Positions 55,446-64,000 of a stretch of 64,000 nucleotides of DNA are shown piece by piece (the stretch's first letter is position 1; each line of letters begins with the position of its first letter). The DNA is from Eucalyptus grandis. Its lineage: Eukaryota; Streptophyta; Magnoliopsida; Myrtales; Myrtaceae. Below the pieces are notes generated by a model. That model made no database searches. It was not told the DNA's origin and saw only the letters and a list, made by a program, of their open reading frames with translations. The DNA lies in contig NC_052613.1 in NCBI RefSeq assembly GCF_016545825.1, positions 7,502,001 to 7,566,000 of the forward strand. Direction: 5' to 3'. The translations under genes were made by a program, and so were the position numbers.

Positions 55446-55676
55446 TGATGCGCCTTCGAGAAATGTACAGGGCGAGCTGTGAGAATCGGATGGGTTTCCT
55501 TAGGGTTTTGAGATGCAGAGCACCTTGGGGACTTGGGTTTTGACTATATATATAGATATATATTTATTATACATATGTATAAATTAAAAGGAAGGTTAAA
55601 TTTTTGTATATGTTCATTCCAATTAATTGTTAGAGAATTAACTTGATTTCCCATATGTACATTCAGATCAATTTCT
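55446..55676. other. TOM5 promoter region
   Basis: Upstream of TOM5 on the minus strand. A TATATATATAGATATATAT stretch at about 55541-55562 is roughly 100 bp before the ATG and may contain the TATA box (minus-strand TATATA). No further element recognised. Confidence 0.4.
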
Positions 55677-56205
55677 TTTTTAAAAGGGTTAATACTCTGA
55701 AAAACCTCAAACCCAGACACTTTGTGACAAATTTACCCCAAACTATTTTTTTGACTATGAAAAATCCCAAACCGGTAAACTTGTGACAAATTTACCCCGA
55801 TCGACTATATAAAACCATAAATTGGTACATTTATGACAAATTTACTCAAAACTAATTTATTTGACTGCAAAAAATCCTAAACTGGTAAATTTGTGACAAA
55901 TATACCCTCTGCTAAATTGGATTAATACCACAAAAAAATCACAAAAATTGTAAACTGTAACAAACGGAATGTAAAATCCTAAATTGGTATACCGGTTAAC
56001 TGTCACGTGCCATTTAACTTAATAATTTGAGAATAAAATTTAACAAAAACTAACATAGGGTAAATTTATCACAAGTGTACCGGTTTGAGGTAAATTTGTC
56101 AAAGGTATACCAGTTTGGGGTTTTTGGTGGTCAAAAATAGTTTGGGGTAAATTTGTCACAAGTGTACCGGTTTGGGGTTTTTCAGGGTATTAACCCTTAA
56201 TTTAA
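55677..56205. mobile_element. Foldback (MULE-like) element
   Basis: 511 bp (55686-56196) with ends GGGTTAATACTCTGAAAAAC and GTTTTTCAGGGTATTAACCC, inverted repeats with one mismatch. The inside repeats GTGACAAATTTACCCC and its complement several times. TSD is imperfect (TTTTTAAAA against TTAATTTAA). Related in style to 13441-13887. Confidence 0.8.
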
Positions 56206-58334
56206 AATAAGTTTCACAAATTAAGAACGTTAACTTTATCAATAAATTAAAAGGAAAGTTAAATTTTTGTATTCGGTTTTAACGATTTTTCATATAAAAT
56301 AAAGAGGAGAGGACATGAACAATTTGTCATCGTTTCCAACCTTATTGTATGATTACTGGGTGATATTTGATTTGACTTATGACAATGACACACCCTAAAT
56401 CTTGCTATTCAAAAATAACTTATGTGTTTACGAAAGATAGGTAACTTTTGAATTGTCGAGCTATCATGCTTGGCCGATATTCATTGATTGGAGTTTATTG
56501 CACTGTTTTAATCACCGAAACAGATCTCAATAAACTAAAATGCGTAAACTTAAGGTGCACATGACAAAATTTTTAAAATAGAAATTGATTTCTGGCTAAA
56601 AATTGATTTCTCAATTTCTATTTTAGGAATTGAGAAGTTAAAACTTTTAATTTCTGATTTCTTCTTCAAATTTATTTTTGGAATATAAATCTGTTCCAGA
56701 AATAGAAAAATAAAATTGCGTTATCAAACGGATTTCTATTTCAAACCTATTCCAAGAAATAGAAAAACAGAGAAATAAAGAAATAAAAAGTTTATCATTG
56801 AGCGCTCTTAACAGTTGAGGGAGCGAGAATGGGCCCACTTGGGCCCAGTTCGCCTAATAGGCAAAATACGCACAAACAATTTCCTTCTTGGTCGCTAAGA
56901 TCTTCCTAAATATCGATTGATCACGTGACAAGTAATGTCCCGTGTTTAGAATAAGCATTGCATGCACACGATACATGTGAGCCCATTTCATATCAATCAA
57001 TAGATCATGTGACTCACGTGAGGCTGCACCATTCGATAGACGAAAATAGAGAGAGCTCGCGTACTTCGGATGGTTTGCAAGTCGAAAAACGATCCTTCTT
57101 TCCCTGGTGTGGAGTGGCCATCATTCGTCGAGTCTCGAGTTCCTCATTTGATCTTCAGGAACAATTCAACAGGAGAAAGAACACAGTCACTCAGATCCTC
57201 AACTTCATATGATTCTGATTTTGCATATTGAGAAGGAAGATTTTGGTGGACGCTGGAACAATCTGTAGCACCAAAATTTCACGGAGGGTCGCTCTCTCCG
57301 GCGACGGAGTCGCGGCGAGAACCGGCCCTCCATCTTCTTCTTCTGCATCCTTGCCGCTGCTCGTTCGATCCATGGCCACTCAGTAAGCCCCTGCCTTCTG
57401 CTGCCAAGACCGTTGGCTCCAAAAGGTCGGTGCAGATCGCCTTTAGAGAAATCCGAGATTATTTGACAGAAAATTGAATGGAGGAACTCGTTTTTTTACT
57501 TTTTTTCAATTGAAATTGTGCTTTCACGAGACCTTAGTCACATGCAATAAAAAAGTGGACCGTAAATCAAGGGAAAATGATACAGCAGGCGTCACAACTT
57601 TCACTTCAATGAGGAACTGTCTTCCTCGAACAATTTCCATGAAATTTATATACCTTTTTCACGAAATTTCAGTGAAACATTCCATTCTCGCCCAAAAAGG
57701 AACTCATTTTTTCTGATGTAAGCTCGTTGTTTACCGTCTATGGAATATATTTTCCCTAATTGGATTGGTTTTTTGTCATCTAAACACTAAAAAGTCGGAA
57801 ATGCAATTTTTTGAAAATAGTTTTCCTTCAAACAAATGGATCATCAATTGATAACATGATACCTGTTGCTTGATTAATGGATCGAACGATGATTTTGTTA
57901 ATGCCCATCTGCATGCCACTGAAAGCGCGAACCGACAAATCGATCCGTGTCAGTCCACAAGCTACACCGAGAAGTTCAGCAGTCGAGTCGTTGCGACGCG
58001 CCAGGGTTCTTCAGTGCATACCACTTCCCTCTCAATTGCACTGGCAGTACGCAGCATGCTTAACTTTCAAGATCGAAGTTCGTCTTTCCGGACTCGCCAA
58101 ACACGCTATGCCGACTCTATGGATAGAAACGTTTGGCCAAATATAAACAGGAACAGAAGCAGTGTATGCTCCTAACTGCAGCAACTTTGAAAAGGGCATC
58201 AGCAAAGTCCCATGGTGAAAGATGCACGATGACAATGGTGGCTGGCGAAGAAGCTGCTGCGGAGGAAACAGAGATGTGTAGCCAATTTATTATTGAACTC
58301 TGTATCAAGTGAACTCCCCGCAACCGGAAAAGAA
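56206..58334. other. Unassigned stretch
   Basis: 56206-56860 is AT-rich with short inverted phrases (AAATTGATTTCT, AGAAATCAAT near 56580-56680), perhaps another decayed element. 57040-57480 is more GC-rich and has ATGGCCACTCA|GTAAGC at 57372-57388, which looks like a short first exon with donor, but I find no following exon. 57870-58150 has an 89-codon open frame (57877-58146) without family resemblance. No gene is claimed. Confidence 0.4.
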
Positions 58335-58730
58335 CCAAAAAAGTCCTAAACCTACGTTATTTATACTAATTTAATTCTAAACATTTTAACTGTACCAATC
58401 AGTCATAAACCTTTTTATTATTTTATTTTGGTAACAATTTAGTTTTTTCAGCCAATTTTGGCCGGTCGATGCCGACATGGATGCTGACCAGAGGCGAGAG
58501 CTATCGTGGAAAATTTTAAATATTTTTTCTAATTTTTTTTTCCATTCTTTCTCTTGGCCTTCTTCTCTTACAATGGTTGTCGAGGGCTGCGAAGCCCTCG
58601 TTGGCAATGGTCAAGGGCTGCAACGCTTGCCTAGGGCCGTAGGCGAGGCAGCTTTGCCCAAATTTGGGCGAGATCAGCCTCGCCATGGCCAAGTCATGGA
58701 TGATAGCGCCTAGCCAGCAGCTTTTTTGGT
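58335..58730. mobile_element. Truncated foldback element with GC-rich core
   Basis: Begins AAAAAAGTCCTAAACC at about 58337 and continues with ACCAATCAGTCATAAACC and a GGCCGGTCGATGCCGAC phrase, as in the left half of the element at 47220. The core (58580-58700) has GCCTCGCCATGGCC. The right arm is missing. Confidence 0.65.
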
Positions 58731-60093
58731 ACTTTTTCTCCCAACAACTACTGAGTAGACAAGAAGAAAGCCTTTCCAAAACATAAGAAGATCATATATT
58801 TATATGGAATAAGTGCATTTGAAATCTTAAAATTTATCATGAACGTGTAATTAAGTTTTAAAATTTATTGTGAAAGTACAATGAAATCCTAAAATTAATT
58901 AAATTGGTCCAATCAAGTTCTTCCATTAATTGCACTTTCTGAAAGTTTTAAAACCTATCAAATTGGTCCAATCAAACTTTACATTGTGATTTCATTTTTT
59001 AATAATCAAGTCGAATTGAGTTTGATCCCAAGCATATACACCTCATCGAGTTGAGCTCAACCATGGGGATGAGAAACCGAGTTTCATCATTCTCACAATT
59101 CCATATCAAACCGTCAATTTCAAGTCCAATTTTTGGATCAATAAAGTACTTCAAATCAATTTATCGCTCGACTGCATCATTTTGGCTTCTTTTTTTTTTG
59201 TTAAATGAAATACCTTATCTTAGACTCTTAGGGGAACTGACCCCACTTAAGCACTGTTGCTAGTTCTGTCCCTGCATGCTAACAAGTATGACACGAGTAG
59301 TCTTCAAAACTTCATAACTCTCTAAAACGTGCACAAGTCCAATGAAAGCATGATTCCTGAAAATTTAAGAAAAAGTTTCAAAAAGAAATACCGTGATTAA
59401 AACTATGCAATCAAAGCAAATAGTTATACATATCAACTAATGTCTACTTTGTTTAATCCTTTCGTCAATGTATGCTATATACTTCGACCAAAAAAATGTA
59501 TGCTATATACAAGAAAATAGATCACGGTTGTTCTAAATTCCTCGAAAAATACTGGTGAAAGTCAAATATATAGTTTAGCTGCATTTTTGAGATTGAAGTA
59601 CAGTAAATAATCTTTACTTTTATAAGGAAACAGTATCATATAAAAGAATATCACGAATCGTGTGGGTTCACATCTTATTAAGGAATGAAGTCGTGCGTGC
59701 AGATTATGCACATCACATGAGTTCGTTTTCCCTCGTCATTAGATTTAAACAGTTTCACATTAAAGCCATCCACCAGTTCTTTGACTCATAGCCTGATAGT
59801 CAATGAGATTAGTAAAATATTTTATGGATCTGATGCCTACCCTCCCCAAAATATAAGATCCTACGAGAAAGAAACAATATGATATTAACAGGAAATGACC
59901 CTGACTAGCTATAAATCAAGTAGATAAAACCTTTTATGACTAGTTGAAACCAAGACTCAGTTTTGCATATCAAAAGTCAAATGAGTAGCAGAAATTGACT
60001 CTGCACTCTGGCTTAAGCCAGGAGTTCAAATCTCTCTTAGCTTTTGGGAGCCAAAGCCCGAGCTTAAAAGCAAGGACTGATTAAAAAAACTAT
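58731..60093. other. Intergenic stretch, no gene seen
   Basis: AT-rich. A GAGTTCAAATCTC motif near 60020 resembles a pol III B box, followed by an A-run near 60082, but no A box or TSD was found. Nothing else recognised. Confidence 0.4.
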
Positions 60094-60496
60094 TGGGAAT
60101 AACGGATCCCCGAAAACCGGATTCGACACTAAATCGAACCTCTAAAGCAATGTGGAAGACGAAGCCTGGGAAAAAACACGTATCACCGATCGTAAAGCAC
60201 ACCACGGATTTGAGCGTACCTTGTTAGCCACAGATTAGACACCAATGCCGAAGATCGAGGAAGAAATTCTAATCCGATGATGTCAATTCGCCTTGAAAGG
60301 GAACGACGTTGCCTTAAGCGTTTGGAGGGAAAGAGAGAATGAGGAACGTACAATAAAGTGGCCAAAGGGTGCGTTCTCTCTCTCTCTCTCATCCCTTTTA
60401 TACGTTCCCTTATCAATGGGCCCTAATTCCGTGGGCCGGGATTTTAGGCCCAACATGGGCGGACGAGCCTTAAGCCCATCTCATATAAAACCATCA
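60094..60496 (-). repeat. Putative 3' LTR of the second copia element
   Basis: On the minus strand, GTGCGAGTGGGAGA (a purine-rich tract) is followed by TGATGGTTTTATATGAGATGG, a likely LTR start at 60496. A TATA box GTATAAAAGGG lies at about 60404-60396. The end is guessed at CCCA (60094). Without the other LTR the borders stay uncertain. Confidence 0.5.
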
Positions 60497-61599
60497 TCTC
60501 CCACTCGCACATGGTGGGCTGAACAGAATTCTCTTTACCTCTCTTCAACATTCATATTGGTGAATAATCCGTGCGACTAGCATACTTTGAGAGCTCGTTG
60601 CCATACATCTGTTAGGAATATACAGCAGCTCATAATGGGCATCACACTCCGAGTAGATTTAGTATACAGTACCCTAGATCGATCGATCACATTTATATCT
60701 CTCTTGATCTCTTTCAAACAATGATATATATATATTGTATTCACAATTATGATTATCACAAAGACAGTCATAATTGGTTAATCGGTGAATACAAAAACTA
60801 CAATGTGATTCTCCAAATTCGATCTTCCTCTTCCCTTCAAACTCTCAATTTCAGTTTAGCTTGCTTTTCTAGAAATGTCCCATTAGATCGAATCAACTCA
60901 TGACCATTGGCAACATCCTAAGATAACAAACACTAAATAGAAATCTTGAGAATAAGTAAGAGTCATGAGGGGACTAAAAATTGAGGAACTCTTTTCCTCA
61001 AGAGTCTCACACGACATAAAAAATTGAGATCAAACTTTTGCCACTCTTATTGGTCGTTTCATGCATACGTAGTATGAAATATGTATTACGGTATTAACTC
61101 CTTTCCCATGGAGCGTATGTCTACACTTTCAATACCGTACATGATGATAGTCCGACATACCCAATGTCTAACTTGAGTTCACGTATCTACTCATTCACAA
61201 AATTCATCGTAACTCACATCGGCATCATAGAGAGATAAAGTAAAATATGTGGGGTATTTTACTTTCGGACATAGTAAGTATTATATCCTCATCTTAACAC
61301 CCAGTTAAGGCAACATACGCATTTTAAGGTTGAGCTTTCGATTATCACCTAGATAATAAGCTTAAAAACAATCTCATCTCTATTTATCACACAGTAAATA
61401 GATGCGATTACCCGTGTGAGTGGGCTAATCTTATATCTGTTTGACATACTTCCTCAACTTAAAATAATGCACCGAGCATTAAGATGCATAAAGATCAAAC
61501 AAAGATTCATATGCATTAATGATGAAAAATACAAATTTATCAAATGTGAACGCTTCGGTGGAAATTACAATCCAAGACATCAGACTCTACGCAATCCTA

Positions 61600-63860
61600 G
61601 AGATTTCATATGGCCACAAAACACATCTCTAGATATTGGCTTTGTCATAGGATCTGCTACCATTCTATACGTAGTATGTACTCTAAGTTCACATCTTTTC
61701 GTGCAATCATATCCTTGACAAAAGTATATTTGGTATCTATATGTTTGGTCTTGCCATGATATTTTGGATCTTTGGTGTACGCTTTTACTACTTGGCTATC
61801 ACAGTTAACCAACAATGAATCTACAGCACTTCTAATAACACCTAAATGATCCAACAATCTCTTAAGCCAAACATCTTCTTATATTGCTGCTGATAATGCC
61901 ACGAACTCAGTTTCCATCGTGGATAAGGCTATACACTTTTGTTTCTTACTGCTCCAACATATGGTGTCATTATTCGGTAAGAAAAACAAATCCAGAGGTA
62001 GATTTTTTTTCATTTAAATCTCCTCCCCAATTAACATCAGAATAGCCTTAGAGTCGCAGATCCTTTCCTTAATAACTCAACGTATAATCAGCAGTCCTCT
62101 TTAGATACCTTAGTATTATCTTAACGGCCTTCCAATGTGCTGGACCTGGATTGGATTGGTATCTACCCACCATTCCAACTGCAAAAACATATGTCAGGTC
62201 TTGTACACATCATAGCGTACATCAAGCTCCCAACAGCACCAGCATAAGGAACATGTTTCATTTGTTCCTTCTCTTGTGGAGTCCTTGGACACAGTCTATG
62301 GCTCAATCCTTCACCTTTTGCAATAGGAGTGTCTATGGGTTTACAATCCCATATCATTCATTTCAAAGTTGGAAGACAACCAACTTTTGACAGTATTGAC
62401 AAGCTCCATATTGCTTCTAGCAATTAGTATATCATCAACATATAATGATATGATCACAAATTGATCCTTGGATCTTTTGATATATACACAATGATCCTCA
62501 TCTATTATTGTAAAGTCATATGCCATTATGGCATTATGAAAACGTATATACTATTGTCTTGACGACTGCTTAAGGCCATATATCGACCCCCAAAGTCGAC
62601 ATACATTTTCTTCTTGGCCTTCTACTATGAAATCAGCAGGTTGTTCCATGTATGTTCATTCCTTTAATTCTCCATTGAGGAGAGCAGTCTTTACATCCAT
62701 TTGATGTAACTCAAGATCCATACTAAACACTATTGCCAGAATTATGCGAATCAAGGTAAATCTCACTACAGGAGAAAATGTATCTTCATAATCAATATCT
62801 TCATGTTGATTATACCCCTTCGCCATAAGGCGAGCCTTATGCTTTTCTATCGAGCCATCAGCCTTTCGCTTTATTTTGAGAACCCACTTGTTCCCAATAG
62901 CTCTGCGTCCTTTTGGAAGATCAACCAGTTCCAAAACTTGGTTTGATTTCATCGACTCCATTTCCTCTTCCATTGCATGAATCCATTTTCTTTACTAGGG
63001 CATTTCAGAGCCTCATTAATATTTCTTGGCTCATCCTTATCTCGTGGAGCAATTATAAAAGTTTCCTCTTCAATGTCAACGTCGACGGGGAATACTTTGG
63101 CGACTTGTTCGCTATATGGGAGAATGTACACTTAGCACATCATTCCCCATTATGCTCCCACTCGAATTAGATAACGACGATAGCATCTCATCATGTGGTT
63201 GTAATTTGAGAATGAGTTGAATTCAATTCATCACTTCTCATATTACTCCTACTTGGACGAACTCCACTAATATCATTATCTTGATCTAAGGTTTCAAATA
63301 TGTAGTAATTCTCACATTTTTCGCCCTTCTTAGGAAATTCATCCTCTTAGAATGTGACATCCCGTGATTCAAATTCAGTTATACTCCCACTTTTCTACTC
63401 ACCTATGAACACATACCCTTTCGAGTATTCAGAGTATCTCATGAAAATACTCTTATTTCCTTTTGGACCCAATTTCCCAAACTTGTGAGAGGACACATGA
63501 GTATAGGCAGCACAACCCCATGGCTTAAGAAAACTTAAGTCCGATTTTCTACTTGTCCATAACTCATATGGAGTGGAACTAACTGATTTGGAAGGCACCT
63601 GGTTAAGTATATAGGTAGCGTTAACAACGCATCACTCCAAAAAGTGATATGTAAGTTAGCATGCGCCATCATGGACCTAACCATTTCCAAAGTAGGGTTC
63701 TGTTTCTTCTCTCTCGCAACACCATTTTGTTGAGGAGTATATGGAATAGACAACTGTATTTCTATTCCTTTTCATCACATTATTTTCTGAACTCATCAGA
63801 TAAATATTCTCGACCTCGATCGGACTTCAATGCTTTTATTTTCTTGTCTAATTGATTTTC
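61600..63860 (-). pseudogene. Copia pol: integrase, reverse transcriptase, RNase H
   Basis: On the minus strand, from right to left: integrase end with LKSDRGREYLSDEF (about 63850-63790, then stops), IPYTPQQNGVAREKKQNPTL (63750-63690) and TPYELWTSRKSDLSFLKPWG (63580-63520). RT begins in 62973-62656 (RRAIGNKWVLKIKRKADGSI, then MDVKTALLNGELKE) and continues with LYVDDILIA (about 62440), the intact catalytic motif. The RT end has YAGAVGSLMYAMMCTRPDIC (about 62250). RNase H shows DPKYHGKTKHIDTKYTFVKD (about 61770-61710). At least five frameshifts or stops separate these pieces. Confidence 0.88.
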
Positions 63861-64000
63861 TACCAAGTTCATTAAACCTTTTGAAACAACTTATTGTTTT
63901 AGATTTATGAGAAATCAAATAGACATATTCGAATTGAGTTTAATCATCTATAAAAGTGATGAAATAAACAGCCCCGTGCCTTCTTCTCACAGTCATTTAA

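Larger units (their letters stand above)
60094..64000 (-). mobile_element. Second Ty1/copia element, 3' part, runs off the window
   Basis: Minus-strand element whose 3' LTR, RNase H, RT and part of integrase are in the window; 5' LTR, gag and protease would lie to the right. Reading on the minus strand the order integrase, RT, RNase H, LTR is that of copia. Several frames are broken, but stretches of 60-105 codons are intact, so it is younger than the element at 39647. Confidence 0.88.

Noticed and set aside
55162..55482. Plus-strand frames over TOM5 exon 1 (106 and 158 codons)
   Set aside because: Antisense shadow of TOM5 exon 1 and its leader; the minus-strand reading matches a known family with correct size and splice sites.
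60000..60093. Possible SINE or tRNA-like sequence with GAGTTCAAATCTC
   Set aside because: Only a B-box-like motif and a short A-run; no A box, cloverleaf or target-site duplication found.
1..64000. CRISPR arrays, bacterial operons, ribosome binding sites, rRNA genes
   Set aside because: The tandem repeats have no regular spacers, genes are interrupted by introns and spacers are AT-rich plant type; no rRNA or cloverleaf tRNA was recognised.

Overview
This window is plant nuclear DNA, almost certainly from a eudicot. It holds intron-containing genes with GT-AG splice sites, plant-type U6 snRNA promoters (an upstream sequence element RTCCCACATCG plus a TATA box), AT-rich spacers and many transposable elements. 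The protein genes read as a replication protein A large subunit (RPA1B type), a glycerophosphodiester phosphodiesterase (GDPD5/6 type), two Ninja/AFP-family genes and TOM5. From memory, RPA70B, GDPD6 and TOM5 are neighbours in Arabidopsis (At5g08020, At5g08030, At5g08040), so the low-copy part looks like conserved eudicot microsynteny. The species is not determined; a woody rosid, perhaps Myrtaceae, is only a guess.

Layout. 1.2-18.7 kb is a degenerate U6 snRNA array: five near-complete U6 genes (4584, 6319, 10517, 12039, 16170, all +) and five decayed U6 copies, arranged as repeating blocks C-D-A-B / D-A-B-C / B-C. Each complete copy has its own USE, a TATA box about 24 bp downstream and a T-run terminator. 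The array grew by tandem duplication; one 3.2-kb step has its breakpoint in the promoter of the next protein gene. A SINE, several 9-10-bp-TSD foldback elements, one hAT-like element and a 904-bp near-palindrome are inserted in it.

19.98-21.41 kb (+): an unknown plant protein with a Ser-rich N-terminus and Cys-rich C-terminus, preceded by a leader intron built of three diverged repeats. 22.5-24.0 kb: an hAT-like and a TTA-flanked element, the second with a very GC-rich core. 24.72-28.60 kb (+): RPA1B in 12 exons, with two E2F-type sites upstream and an apparent 1-nt deletion in exon 3. 29.59-33.59 kb (-): GDPD in 8 coding exons, convergent with RPA1B.

34.2-52.6 kb: a tandem duplication of a roughly 5-kb unit, each with a Ninja/AFP-family gene on the minus strand. 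The first gene (35.2-37.6 kb) is broken; the second (48.8-51.0 kb) is intact. The second unit was split by a 7.25-kb Ty1/copia element (39.65-46.90 kb, TSD ATATG), itself invaded by three smaller elements, and by a 969-bp foldback element. 54.06-55.45 kb (-): TOM5 in two exons. After 55.6 kb there are foldback elements, sequence I could not assign, and the 3' part of a second, minus-strand copia element that runs off the right end.

The genes do not form an operon-like unit. RPA1B (DNA replication/repair), GDPD (cell-surface or secreted lipid/phosphodiester metabolism), Ninja/AFP (EAR-type transcriptional repression in hormone signalling) and TOM5 (mitochondrial import) are independent housekeeping or regulatory genes. 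The unusual part is the U6 array.
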